Origin: Bettongia penicillata ogilbyi
Taxonomy: Eukaryota > Chordata > Mammalia > Diprotodontia > Potoroidae
Direction of reading: 5' to 3'
Length of the DNA stretch: 64,000 bases
Assembly: GCA_023548195.1 (NCBI GenBank)
Contig: JAJHZJ010000420.1
Coordinates: 1 to 64,000 of the forward strand
A program made the translations under genes and the position numbers. Under the pieces are notes generated by a model, which was not told the DNA's origin, did no database searches, and saw only the letters and a list, made by a program, of their open reading frames with translations. Positions 36,125 to 46,929 of this stretch are shown piece after piece. Positions within the stretch are counted from its first letter, which is position 1, and each line of letters begins with the position of its first letter.

Positions 36125-36227
36125 TGACAGTCTGCAGGCCACACTGGGATCTTGAACACCTTCTGACAACTCAATAGTAGAAGTCACCTTTAGTTTAGGA
36201 TGTGGCAATGGAGAGTATCTCAGTCAT
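35459..36227 (-). pseudogene. RNF138: RNF138 processed pseudogene (E3 ubiquitin ligase), coding region
   Basis: The parent RNF138 is a RING-type E3 ubiquitin ligase of about 245 residues (N-terminal C3HC4 RING, C2HC/C2H2 zinc fingers, C-terminal ubiquitin-interacting motif), with a role in DNA end resection. Here the start ATG is complementary to 36225-36227, followed by codons matching the family N-terminus ('MTEILSIATS' then a stop). A RING part reads 'ALMRESG', with the next 'CPLC' changed to 'YPLY'. The best open part (35607-35909) contains 'RHHYKYYMKYQDEYGV', 'ETSTSDNTET', 'GHPTFKWPFCQEANFTR' and 'LFQIVPLAFPICVS'. Several zinc-binding cysteines are gone. The tail segment 'NLQLDE' is followed by stops. 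Intronless across all parent exons, with frameshifts and an (AT)n expansion: a dead retrocopy. Confidence 0.93.
36043..36122. repeat. (AT)n microsatellite, about 40 units
   Basis: Pure AT repeat inside the RNF138 pseudogene. It replaces the codons after the 'C-Q-H' of the RING (normally V-F-C-R-K-C-F), and the parent sequence resumes at F-L with 'atttcctgg' on the minus strand. Confidence 0.98.
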
Positions 36228-36286
36228 AGCACTGGGCTGGAGAAAGATGATGATGGTAGCAGCAATGGCTCCCAAATTCTGTTTTT

Positions 36287-36631
36287 AAGGCATTATTTTT
36301 CTTCAGTATTTTTGTGCTTCTTATCATTTAGCTAATTTTTTACAATGTTTTTTTCTTTAGTGTTTTTGTCCCTCTTTACCTCTTCAAAATTTTCTTGCTT
36401 CATTCTCATTTCTTTTCCAAGTTTTTCCTCTACTGCTCTTATTTGATGTTTGAAGTCCTTTCTGAGCTCTTCCATGAATTCATTTTAGGACTAAGGCCAA
36501 TTCACCATTTTCTTTGATCCTTTGGATGTAGCAATTTTGACTTTGTTGTCTTCTGAGTTTATGTTTTGATCTCTCAAACCATAGTAACTTTATATTTTCA
36601 GGATCTTTTTTCTTTGTTTATTTTTGCTCAT
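36287..36631 (-). pseudogene. L1 ORF1 N-terminal part (host L1 of the RNF138 retrocopy)
   Basis: The start codon complement is at 36629-36631, opening 'MSKNKQRKK', the lysine-rich beginning typical of L1 ORF1p; stops follow. The coiled-coil region continues across the retrocopy at 32851-32970 and then at 31280-31822. Confidence 0.65.
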
Positions 36632-36735
36632 TTTCAAGCCAATTTATTGATTTTAAACTTTATGCTGAAGTTGGGCACTGATCCTGGGATAAAGTGTGCA
36701 TTGCTCCAAACTTAAGGTTTTTTATTTGTTTTCAG

Positions 36736-36737
<2 letters not shown>

Positions 36738-36774
<37 letters not shown>

Positions 36775-36775
36775 C
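36738..36775. repeat. (TG)n microsatellite
   Basis: About 15 TG units followed by CGTGC, in the L1 5' UTR. Confidence 0.95.
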
Positions 36776-37484
36776 AGCTGTTTTTAGAGTTAGTTCTGTG
36801 GATCTGTAAGTTTTTGAGACTTCAAACATGGTGTAATCTTAGGAGAGGAGTAGTCACTTCTCTTCTGGTGTGTGCTCTGGTCTTACCCAAGAAGTGTTCT
36901 TGTTCCTCTTTATCCACAAATGTTGGCATTGCTGTTGACTTTGGAACTTAAACCAGGTCCTCCACTCTGCTGTGGCCACAAATACTAATGCTCTTTTCTC
37001 CCTAGGAACTGTGACCAGGGACTCTGTTGTCTTATAGCCTCAAGGATTAGTGTTGTCTTTTTTTTTTTCCCTGAGACTGTGATCCAGAATTGTGCATGGG
37101 CAATTCAATAGGATACTGAGCCCAGCCCCAGCCAAGGGTCTTCTGCAGTCTCTTTCTGACCCATTGTCCAACTGCCTTATTATCAGAGGGCTCAGAGCAT
37201 GTGAAGATATTGTTTATACTGATGCAGTCACTCCCAGGATCGCTATTCACATGGCTGGGGCTCGGCCTTCTCTTAAAGGCTGACCACCACCCCAATGTGA
37301 CAGACACTTCCTAACAACCTCCTATCTTGTCTTATGCTGGAAAATTGTTTCGCTCTGACCTTTTATCGATTTCACTCCAGCAGGATTTAATTTGAGGCAT
37401 CATTTAAAAATGTTTGGAGGGAATTTGGAAGAGTTCTGACAAATTTTGCCCCTGTACTGCCATCTTAGCTCCACCTCCTCGAAA

Positions 37485-39200
37485 GTCCCTTTGAAGCACT
37501 TTTCATTTCTATGCCAGTTCAAACCCTATCAGATAATACCATTTTCCTCCAAGGATCCCTTTGTTCCTACCTTAGCAACCACTTATTCTTTATTAATGAG
37601 ATTCAGATTAAGAATAGAATTTTCATTTATTGATTCCTCCTCTTTTGGAAGGGAAGTCATTAAGCTATTAGCTGTTGTGATTCTGGTAGGGAGAGGACTC
37701 TAGCTGATGTTAGAATAAAGTTCCTCCATCATGACCCTGTGATAAGGTTATGCTTGTGATATATTTCCCAAACTCCTCAAATGTTTTCCTTTTTCTAGTC
37801 AGGATGGTTTGTAGTATACTCTGTTATCATTTTTTAATCTAAATGTTTGTTACTGTATTTATCCTATTCTGATTCCTAAATTTTCTAACATGATAATTTG
37901 TTCTTAATATACAAATCTATCTCACAAAACATCCATATTCTAGTTCATTTGAATTGGCTAAACTCATCCAGAGGCATGGTCTAAACATGAGTTTTTACCC
38001 ATGGGTAGTTAAAGCTGGCTTGAGAGAAACAATTGTTGAATATTTAATTTGAGCATTTATACATTGGAAACTGGCAAATGCTACAAACTGAGGCTTGATT
38101 TTTTGGTATGTCAATTGTTCACAGGTAAGAAAATGAGGGATAAAATGTTAACAATGAAGATTAAACTTTAAAATTCATTCTGAGTACATTCCCCCAACTT
38201 CCAGAGAACTGGTTGTTAAATCTTTTTAAGAACGCCACAGCATTCTCTCCCTTACCACCTTCCAGCAAAGGTCAAATTTCCCTCCTACCATTTCAGATCC
38301 CACTCTCCTTATGAAAACTCCACTTTAAAATAAAGGAACATGTGTCTCTGTATACCTGATGTAGAGAAGTAAAATGCCAGAAACATACTTAGGGCAAATA
38401 GTATCAAGCGTAGGGCACACAAGAACACCACTCCATTGGAAAGCAACCCTGTAAGACACGGGTAGGATGCTCATACCAGAAAGGACAGGAGCATGAGGTG
38501 ATGGTAGTGAACCCCTATCTTATAGTCTGCCAACTCCTATTGAAATATGTCTGAATTTTCTCTGTCAAAAACTTCAAGTGCTATTTGAGACCTCTACATT
38601 TAAACCCCTGGAGCAAGCCCTATTGCTTCTCCTTAATTATGGGTGAGATGCCTGTTTTTTTTAAGGGAGGGAGCAACTCTTGGTTATCCAAAATCATAAA
38701 AATTAATTTTTCAAACGCAAGAGGAACATGGTTCCCTTTAAATTAAGATGAAGTAATAAATAGTAGTAGGAAGATTTTCATGGTGAATCAGATTGCTTGT
38801 ATGATTTATCTGATCAATTGTGCAAAAGTTAGAAAAAAAGAAGAGACTATTGAAGGCCTCCAAATGAAATTAAGTGATACAAATTCATATATTCCAAGGA
38901 TAATTAATAGATTTGTGGTTGGCTTAGGGTAATTTCAAGGGGAAATATATTTGGGAGAAGGCAGAAGGGAACTTAATACAAATTTCAGTTGAATGGGAAT
39001 TAAAGCTTGAGGGGAGAAACTGTACATTTGAAATTCCCCAAACTGTACATTTGAAATTCCCCATTTGGTAAGAAATAGGACAACACTTTAAAAAAATTCA
39101 CAGGAATGTTCTTTGGATCATTTTTTATAGTTGCTAATTCTTCTCTTATGGGAGGTAGTAGAAGTGGGCAACATTACAATCAGGAGGCATAGCAACATTG
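37485..39200. other. no recognisable feature apart from a 23-bp tandem duplication
   Basis: Unrecognised sequence. A perfect two-copy 23-bp tandem repeat lies at 39017-39062 (unit starts 'aaactgtacatttg'). Confidence 0.5.
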
Positions 39201-39209
39201 TCAGAGGAA

Positions 39210-39285
39210 CAATGATAATAACTTTTTATGGGGCACTTTTCACTTTATATGACTCTAAAGTGCTTTGTAAACTACAAACAGGTTA
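39210..39285 (-). mobile_element. MIR-type SINE tail fragment
   Basis: 'gataataactttttatgg' and 'ctaaagtgctttgtaaacta' match the reverse complement of the MIR tail. Short. Confidence 0.45.
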
Positions 39286-39699
39286 TGGATCACTCCATTT
39301 TGCCCTGAAATGGAACTTCTGAGCTGAAATTCAGTAACAGCTAAATAGTGTATAGGATAGGTTCATGACAGATTAGGACAGAGATACTGTCACCAGTTGA
39401 AACACAAGGAGGATTTTAAGTAGTTAAGTAGTAGTTACAAATATCATAAATATAATTTAATTTCCAAAGTTGAAATGTGTCAAGGATATGGCTCCATGTC
39501 CATATTATAAAAAACATTCTTGGTACTTTTAGTTACTGGGATCATCTGAAGTGGGTCAGTGCAATATTTCATTAGTACAACCCCACAATGTTTTTGGAAG
39601 TTTATTCATTGGCAAAAAGTATACTCTAAGCACTGGAATAAAAAAAAAAAAAACTAAGGAAGATAAATATTGGCTCAAATTCCTACTTCATAATGGGAG

Positions 39700-39914
39700 T
39701 GAAACCATAGAATTTTAGAGTTGAAAGGGATCCCAAGCACCACCTAATTCAATTTGAACACTTCAAAATTTCTACAATATATCTATTCAAGTAATATCCA
39801 GTCTTTTTTAAGATCTGAAGTGAACCAGAATCCTCAGTTTCCCAAGACAGGCACAGTGGGGCAGCTTCAGTTTTTGAAAGGCTTTCCTGTATTTAAATAT
39901 AAATATATACCTAC

Positions 39915-39950
<36 letters not shown>

Positions 39951-40255
39951 ATATATACATATGTGTGTACACTTATATGCATATATATACACATATTATA
40001 TCTATATATATGAATACATTTACATATTAACAATTTCTATCCATTTGTTTTTGCCCTTTGGGCTAAATAGGAAAATCTTAAGCCATCCTCCCCATAGGAA
40101 AGCCTTGAAAATCCTTAAGGAGTTTTTTAAATCCTTTTTCTTCCAAGAATCACAGCAACTATTCCTTCAGTTGATTGTCACGTGGCATGGACTCTAGCCC
40201 CTTTATCATTCTAGTTGCCTTTCACTGCATATCCTTCCCTTTTCCAAGAATGCTT
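39700..40255 (-). mobile_element. CR1/L3 LINE 3' region with internal microsatellite
   Basis: The reverse complement follows the CR1/L3 3' end: 'agagttgaaagggatccc' (39718-39735), then an interrupted UTR, and after a microsatellite 'cacgtggcatggactctag' (40179-40197) and 'ttctagttgcctttcac' (40210-40226), the coding-end blocks of the family. The same family is in the opposite orientation at 7340-8715. Confidence 0.65.
39898..40025. repeat. (TA)n(TG)n compound microsatellite
   Basis: TA, TG and CATA alternation splitting the CR1/L3 fragment. Confidence 0.95.
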
Positions 40256-40361
40256 GCATGTGTACATGTATGTACATGTATGCATATATGCATACATATA
40301 TGCATATGCATGCATGTGTACATACACACATTCAAAAGGGATCTTCTTATATGATGTAGTT
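40255..40361 (+). repeat. inverted-repeat arm 1 with (TGCA/TATG) microsatellite
   Basis: Core arm 40303-40361 is matched in inverted orientation by 41335-41391 (about 93 percent by eye, one or two single-base gaps). The non-repetitive part includes 'attcaaaagggatcttc' and 'ttatatgatgtagtt'. The outer part is TG/CATA-rich in both arms. Confidence 0.85.
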
Positions 40362-40834
40362 TGTTTTTAGCCAATTTCGTTTCCCATAATAGATAACTTT
40401 ACCTTTCATATTCATGCTTTATTTGAAGCTTCAGTACCCTCTGACCCTCTGATTAGGAGACTGAAAGTTGGAGAAAAATTTCCTCTCAAGGCCTTCATAT
40501 AAAGAGAGTTCAGAATCTCAGGAAATACTTCATTTCCTATCAACTTTATTCTTTACATTCTATTCCCCCAAGAGGACAACACATTTTAAAATTTATTTCC
40601 TTTCAAATAAAGATAGTACATTTGTGTTTAATACCTACTTGTCTTTATGACAAAGAGAAAGAACAACAATTATAAAAATTTACAAAGTTAAGAGAATGAT
40701 TCAAGAGCCTAACAAAATGTGTGGTATGAAATTGTTATCTCTGAAAGAGCATCTTTTAATGCTTCTATGTATCTCTTTCCCTATTTGCAAAGGATCCTCT
40801 CACTTTTAAAGCCTATGGGTTTTTCCATAGACAG

Positions 40835-40885
40835 ATAGATATAGATGTCTATGTTTATGTATTTATATCTATATATGTGTATGAT
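40835..40885. repeat. (TAGA/TATC)n microsatellite
   Basis: Short impure tetranucleotide tract between the inverted-repeat arms. Confidence 0.75.
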
Positions 40886-41289
40886 TATCAGTATAAATTA
40901 GACTTGACATGCTTTATTGTTCCTAGGATAAGTATAAAGTAAAATGACCTCAGATTATTTAGTCATGTATCAAGTGCATAATGTATATATTAGCCAGGCC
41001 TAAATGGACACTTTCAGGCAAAGGAGAGATCAATTTAATTCTTGATTTTTTTAAAATAATGATCCAAGGACTATTAGCATTTAAAGTTTTAATTTGGGCA
41101 AAAAGAGCTCTGTACAAGTCCATTGGTTTTCCTAGTACAATAAGAGGGCAGCAGTAAAAATCTGATATTTCACCTATATAATCTCTGCTTGCAGAGGAAT
41201 AGCAACTGCTTATGGAAGAAGGCAGATTATAAACACCAGTCATGTATCAAGGCAGTCAAACTGAGTAAATAAGCACTGAGTCAGCAGAA

Positions 41290-41440
41290 TATATACATAT
41301 ATAATATATGTATATATACATATATTATATACATAACTACATCATATAAGAAGATCCTTTTGAATATGTACATGTACACATGCATGCATATGTATATATA
41401 TATATATATATGTATGTGCATATATGCATACAATAGGAGC
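41290..41440 (-). repeat. inverted-repeat arm 2 with (TA/CATA) microsatellite
   Basis: Core arm 41335-41391 is the reverse complement of 40303-40361. It is flanked on both sides by TATA/CATA-rich sequence; 41290-41330 is close to palindromic itself. Confidence 0.85.
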
Positions 41441-41469
41441 AAACAAGGAGTTAGGGAATTAAGCATATA

Positions 41470-41600
41470 AGCCAAATATTTTATGCCAAGTGCTCTGCTA
41501 ACTGCTAAGGAGGCAAATAGAACCATAGACAGCTTACAAGAAGCTCACATTCTAATTGGAAGAGAGAAAGCATATTGCAGGGCTATAATGAAGGGTGGAT
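41470..41600 (-). mobile_element. L2 LINE 3' end fragment
   Basis: 'ttatgccaagtgctctgcta' and 'caagaagctcacattctaat' match the reverse complement of the L2 3' end. Confidence 0.65.
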
Positions 41601-42790
41601 TGAGAGGTGTTCAGTGTTCTTAGGATATAGTGAAAAAGATTTAGATCCAATTCTTTGTCACATTATTGGAAGTATTGTTCTGATCCCTGGATCCTACTGG
41701 GAAGTTCTTCCTGTCACTTTGTCCATTCTAGTTTCCTGTACCCAAAAATGTTGATGAGAAATAAAGTAGATTCAGGTAAGAACTGAAAGTTTGAGACAAG
41801 CAGTCAAAAAAAAATTACTTTGGAATATGATGACCCATGCATGGCATCAAGAGAAAATGGTTTTTGATCCCTGGGATTGTCTAGCTATCAAGTCTCCCTT
41901 GACTTATTAAAAATTCATTAATTCACCCATCCCTGGGCATGACTGTGAAGTAAGCAATAAATTACAAGAAAGAAACAATTTACAAGTTTTACTGAATTGG
42001 ACAAAGTATTAAGCAATCAAAATTAAATCTCTGCAAACTTGTTTTCTGTATAGGTACGATCTTTCCTAAATTTAGGACAGCATTTTAATAATAAGTTCTT
42101 TTCTTCCATAAAATACATATTTTGAATTTGGACATTAATTTACTCTTACTTCTAGGAAGTGAAATTACTTTTAAGTATATATATTTCTAGTCATTGATAA
42201 ATCACATCTATTTTTGGTAACCATTCAGATATTGCTCAGATTGTAAAATATAGCTAGAATAATAAAGTGTCTATTCAAATGAAATTCATTCAAACTGTTT
42301 TATTGACTTTCCACAGTGGGTGAGGGGATGGGTGGAGGTGGGAAGGATATTGTATATACTCCTTTGTATGAGCAGAAACCTCAATTTTCAGATTTTTTTC
42401 TCATTTCCCTGAAAGTTATGGCCTATCTATAGTCTTTTCTTTTATACACTCTTTTAAACCAAATCTGTGTTAGTTTCTTGGGCTCTGCAAAGCCTGAAAG
42501 AGGTTGCCTGGCAACCCAATTAACAGTTTTCTCATTAGAACAAATGATAAGTGAACCAGGTAAAGAAATTTGAACTTGTATCTCACTCATTCTTTCATTG
42601 GTCAGCCAGGAGAAGAGATTATCTGGATAAAACCTAGGGATTAAAATAATTATTTTCTTTGCTGAAAGAACATCTAAGAATGATCAAGGATAGTGTCCTC
42701 ATTAACAGCTTAGGAGAGTAAAATCAAAATCCTTTGTACTGGTGTGAACTGTTTAACTGAAAATTATCAGAACAATATATTCTCCTTCCT
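41600..42790. other. no recognisable feature
   Basis: Nothing recognised. Confidence 0.5.
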
Positions 42791-42791
42791 A

Positions 42792-43041
42792 AGGAGACAG
42801 GTAACTAGGTGATACAGTGAACAGAGTGCTAGGCCTGGATTCCGGAGTACCTAAGTTTAAATCTAACCTCAGATACTTAACTAAGTGTATTACTCTGGGC
42901 AAGTCACTTAAACCTGTTTGCTTCACTTTCTTCATCAAATGTTCTGGAGAAATGGCAAACTGCTGCAGTAGCTTTGTCAAGAAAATGCCAAATGAGGTAA
43001 AAGAATATAGAACATGAACATGACTGATTGAACAAAAAAAG
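42792..43041 (+). mobile_element. tRNA-derived CORE SINE (marsupial), full length
   Basis: Plus-strand order complete: 'ggtaactaggtgatacagtg', 'gtgctaggcctggattc', 'taagtttaaatctaacctc', 'ctctgggcaagtcacttaaa', 'ggagaaatggcaaactgc', 'gtcaagaaaatgccaaatga', 'aacatgactgattgaac' and A-rich end. Confidence 0.9.
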
Positions 43042-43227
43042 AAAATGCTAAAAACAGTTGAATTGACATGGTAGAGTATTAAGGCAATACTATGAACAGA
43101 AAACTTGACATCTATGGATTCTAGGTATGGGACACAGTTTGTTTTGAAAACAAACTTGCCTTCCTCATGACTTCATTCCCTTCATCCTAGGAGTGGGATG
43201 TGTCATTGTGCCATACTGGAATAAACA

Positions 43228-43320
43228 CTGATCATGAAACTGAACTTTTGTCCTAGACCCACCACAGCTAAGTTTACTCCTCACTCTTTTGTGTCAGGTT
43301 CTTCACCAGGAAAATATAAA
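43228..43320 (+). mobile_element. degraded MIR-like SINE fragment
   Basis: 'gaaactgaacttttgtcc' and 'gttcttcaccaggaaaat' recall the MIR head and core; weak. Confidence 0.35.
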
Positions 43321-43509
43321 AAGCAGATGATTAATAAATGAATGTTGAACTGAATACACCCTCATATTTTCTTCTGAAAACTCTTTGTTATATTTGGATC
43401 ATTTTCTCAGGCAACTGCATCTCGGTTTTCTCTTTTTCATTAATAGTCCTCTGAATCCTAATTGTTTGAAGAAAAACTTCTTTGGTTTTAGGAGACTTAC
43501 ACAAATAAA

Positions 43510-43960
43510 TTCAATAAACATAAACTTTGGGTCTACCATGTGCATCAAACTATAATAAGCACTATAAAAACAGAAATAAATGGTCTCCTACTTGAGAATC
43601 TAGTGAGGAAGATAATACACATGCAAAAATAACAGACTTAATGTGATAAATGTCATATTCAGAGGCATAGCAATTGTAAAAACTAAAATAGAATAGAGCA
43701 TTGAATAGAGATGAATACATTAAAATATTTAAAGCTAGAAGGAAACTTACAAGCATTGAGCTCAGCCATAACAATTCTGAGATTGGAAAAGTGAGGTCCT
43801 TAGCATCATTGTGAGAAACCCTGAAGGGATCTCAGAGGCCACCTAATCCAAGTTTCTCAGTTTATAAAGACACTGACACTCAGGAAATATAAGTCACTTT
43901 ACCTATGATTATACAACTAGAGAATGATAACATCAGGGATAGAATTCAGACTAGAATTCA
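43510..43960 (-). mobile_element. L2 3' fragment followed by MIR-like fragments
   Basis: About 43510-43705 looks like reverse-complement L2 ('tctaccatgtgcatcaaact', 'cttgagaatctagtgagga'). About 43720-43960 holds two successive MIR-like pieces ('aaagctagaaggaaacttac', 'gaagggatctcagaggccac', 'gacactcaggaaatataag'). Confidence 0.5.
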
Positions 43961-44982
43961 GAGAAGCATTATTTGTGTTGAGTTGTTTTTTTTTTTTCAT
44001 AGCATTATTTATTTATTTTTAGATTTCAATACTCATTTCTATAAAATTTTGAGATCCAGTTTTTCTCTCCATCTCTCCCCTCTCCCCACCCCATAATACC
44101 TTACATTCTGAATGCTCCTTCCCTCAATGAGTTCTCCTTTCTATCACACCCCACCTCTCCCCAATCCCCATCTTCTCTCTTATCTTGTAGGGCAAGATAG
44201 GTTTCTATACTCCATTACCTGGATTTTTTATTTCCCAGTTATATGCAACAACAATTCTCAACATTCATTTCTAATACTTTGAATTCCAATTTCTCTCCCT
44301 TTCTCCCTCCCCACTCATTCCCACTGAGAAGGCAGGCAATTCAGTACAGGCTATATATGTGTCATTTTGCAAAAGACTTCCATAATAGTCATGTTGCATA
44401 AGACTAAGTATATTTCCCTCCAACCTACCCTGTCTCCCATTTATTGTATTCTCTCATTTGCCCTTGTCCCTTCCCAAAAGTATTTATTTCTAATTACTCG
44501 TTGTCCCATTTGTCCTCCCTTCTATCATCTCCCTCACCCCACTTGTCCCCTTCTCCCCTGCATTCCTATAGTGTAAGTTAGATTTTTCTACCAAGTTGAG
44601 TGAGCATGTTATTCCCTCCTTAAGCCATATGTCAAGAGAATAAGCTTCACTTTTCCCCTCTCCCTTCTCACTTTTTCTCCTCCACTGAACAAGATTTTTC
44701 TTATCTCTTGTATGAGTTATAGCTTGTACCATTCCCTTTCTGCCTTTCTCCTCCCAGTATTTTCCTCTCTCACCCCTTAATTTTTATTTTATTTTTTTAT
44801 GTATATCATCTCTTCTTATTCAACTCAACCTGTTCTCTCTGTGTGTGTGTATGTACAATCCCTCCACCTACTCAAATACTGAGAAAAAGTCTCAAGATTT
44901 ACAAATTTTATCTTTCCATGTAGAAATGTAAACAGTTTAGTTTTAGAAAGTTCTTTATGATTTCTCTTTCCTGTTTACCTTT

Positions 44983-46009
44983 TCATGCTGCTGTTGATTC
45001 TTGTGTTTGAAAGTCAAATTTTCTATTCAGCTCTGGTCTTTTCATCAAGAATGCATGAAAGTTCTCTATATTATTGAATGACTGTTTTTCCCCTGAAGAA
45101 TTATGCTCCATTTTGCTAGGTAGGTGAATCTTGGTTTAAATCCCAGTTCCTTTCACTTTTGGATATTGTATTCCAAGCCCTTTGATCCCTTAATGTAGAA
45201 GCTGCCAGATCCTGTGTTATCCTGATTGTATTTCCGCAATCCTCAAATTGTTTCTTTCTAGCTGCTTGCAATATTTTCTCCTTGACTTGGAAACTCTGAA
45301 ATTTGGCCACAATATTCCTAGGAGTTTCTATTTTCAAGTCTCTTTCAGGAGGTGATCAGTGGATTCTTTCAATATTTATTTTGCCCTTTGGTTCTAGAAT
45401 ATCAAGACAGTTTTCCTTGATAATTTCATGAAAGATAATGTCTAGGCTCTTTTTTTTTGTTCATGGCTTTCAAGCAGTCCCATAATATTTAAATTATCTC
45501 TCCTGCATCTATTTTCCAGGTCAGTTGTTTTTCCAATGAGATATTTCATATTATCTTCTATTTTTTCATTCCTTTTGGTTTTGTTTTTAAACTTCTTGGT
45601 TTATTAAATGGTTATTAGCTTTCCTGATCTCCATTCTCAATTTTAAAGCACAATTTTCTTTAGTAAACTTTTTGAACCTCCTTTTCCATTTGGTTGATTT
45701 TGCTTTTTAAAGCCTTCTTCTCCTCCTTATCTTTTTGGACCTCTTTTTCCAGTTAAGTTAGCTTATTTTTAAAGGAGTTATTTTACTCAGCATTTTTTGG
45801 GTCTCCTTTAGCAAGTTGTTGACAAGCTTTTCAAGCTCTTACATTGCTTGGGCCCATTGCATATTCATTTTGGAGGTACTGGTTGGAGAAGTCTTGACTT
45901 CCTCTGACAATATGCATTGTTCTTCCTCCTCCAAAAGGATAGAGGGAAATACCTGTTTGCTGAGAAAGTAACCTTCTATGGTTTTATTTTTTCCCCCTTT
46001 CTTGGGCAT
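44983..46009 (-). pseudogene. HAL1/L1 ORF1 (RNA-binding chaperone), frameshifted
   Basis: The start codon complement is 46007-46009, opening 'MPKKGGKNK', a basic N-terminus as in L1 ORF1p. A coiled-coil-length region follows, and the C-terminal nucleic-acid-binding domain is clear at 45116-45337: 'PRNIVAKF', 'KEKILQAARKK', 'IRITQDLAASTL', counterparts of the mammalian L1 ORF1p 'PRHIIVRF', 'KEKMLRAARE', 'IRLTADLSAETL'. A frameshift near 45118 separates the end 'FHAFLMKRPELNRKFDF'; the true stop is at 44983-44985. Total 1027 bases (about 342 codons), not divisible by three, so inactive. Length is typical of L1 ORF1. Confidence 0.85.
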
Positions 46010-46624
46010 TTTCCCAGCTGGTTACTTGACTTCTGAATCCTTTGTCAAAAGGAGGGTCCTAAGGTTCCCCCTCCCCCCAGGGCTGAAATTCACATCAGCT
46101 GTTCAATTTCCCCAGGGACTTCAGGTGGGGGGGATCAGCTGCTTAGTGCCTCCAGGGGTTTTAGGCTGAGTGCTTTACAAATGGATGCCCATTACTGCCA
46201 TCACCCCTGCTGTTGCTGCTGCTATTACTGCCACTGCTTCAGGCCAGTGCTGGGGGGAACCCTGTTCCCCTCTTTCCCAGTTGGGAAAGCCCTCTTACTG
46301 ACCTTTGAAGCTTTCTTTGATGCTTGTGGGTTGAGGGATCTGACTCTCCCTGCTTGGAATTCTGCCCGAGGCCTGTTCTGGTCCTGTTCCTCCCAGGGCT
46401 GCATGGTCAGGGCTGGGTTCCACTCAGCTCAGTGTCCTCTGTGATAGACTTTTCCCTGTCAGCCTTCCAGGTTACCTTTGGCTGGAAATCTCTTTCACTC
46501 TGTTGTTCTGTGGCTCCTGCTGCCCTAGAATTCGTTGAGAGTTATTTTTGCAGGTATTTTATGAGCTGTAGGGGAAGAGCTAGCGTATATGCCTCTTTCC
46601 ACTCTGTCATCTTGGCTCCTCCCC
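46010..46624 (-). promoter_or_regulatory. HAL1/L1 5' UTR (ancestral internal promoter region)
   Basis: Clearly richer in G+C than its surroundings, begins with the conserved 'ggaggagccaagatg' sequence and lies just upstream of the ORF1 start. In L1s this region carries the internal promoter; activity of this old copy is unlikely. Confidence 0.6.
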
Positions 46625-46799
46625 TGTGTGGAGTTTTAATGATGGGTAGTTTTTTTTACATATATCGATGGTATTCTATGCACAAGAATACACATAAGTA
46701 AAATTCCTGTGGTTAGCATTATATATGCCTGAAGTATATCTAGGACATCCAAATGTTTAGGCATTTTCAGCATCACATGCAGGTTTTCATTTCCTTCAT

Positions 46800-46917
46800 T
46801 TTTCAGGTGTGCCTAACTTTGTGATTATGACGCCAGTACATTTAAGTAAGTATCTGAGACTGGATTTGAACTCTGGCTCTTTCTGACTCCTTCTGCCCAT
46901 TGTGCCACTTAGCCTTC
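46800..46917 (-). mobile_element. CORE SINE 5' fragment
   Basis: Reverse complement of the SINE head: 'ggatttgaactctggctc' (B-box region), 'gcccattgtgccacttagcc' (head), preceded by 'agtaagtatctgagac' (core). Confidence 0.78.
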
Positions 46918-46929
46918 AAGTTAAAGGTT

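Larger units (their letters stand above)
32961..36273 (-). mobile_element. RNF138: processed retrocopy of the RNF138 mRNA inserted in L1 ORF1
   Basis: The intronless insertion runs from a short 5' UTR (36228-36273) through the coding region (35459-36227) to a putative 3' UTR of about 2.5 kb and a T-run on the plus strand (32961-32969), read as the remains of the poly(A) tail. The flanks 'caattcc' plus T-run (32954-) and 'aaattctgttttt' (36274-36286) look like a decayed target-site duplication, and the L1 ORF1 sequence rejoins when the insert is removed. The 3' UTR assignment rests on position and lack of repeats, not on recognised sequence; no clear AATAAA is seen next to the tail. Confidence 0.75.
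43974..46635 (-). mobile_element. HAL1-like element (half-L1: 5' UTR, ORF1, 3' UTR, no ORF2), near full length
   Basis: On the minus strand: 5' end near 46624 ('ggaggagccaagatgacaga'), GC-richer 5' UTR (46010-46624), ORF1 (44983-46009), 3' region (43998-44982) that passes directly from the inter-ORF-like pyrimidine stretch into L1-type 3' UTR, and an A-tail seen as 12 T (43986-43997). No ORF2 sequence is present. Flanks 'tgtgttgagtt' (43974-43984) and 'tgtgtggagtt' (46625-46635) differ at one base and fit a target-site duplication. This is the structure of half-L1 retrotransposons, which need another L1's ORF2 protein. Confidence 0.85.

Noticed and set aside
35814..36155. 113-codon plus-strand frame with an isoleucine/tyrosine repeat
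   Set aside because: It is the antisense of the RNF138 pseudogene running into the (AT)n repeat.
46181..46701. Cysteine-rich plus-strand frames of 87 and 125 codons
   Set aside because: They lie antisense to the GC-rich 5' UTR of the HAL1-like element; no independent gene evidence.
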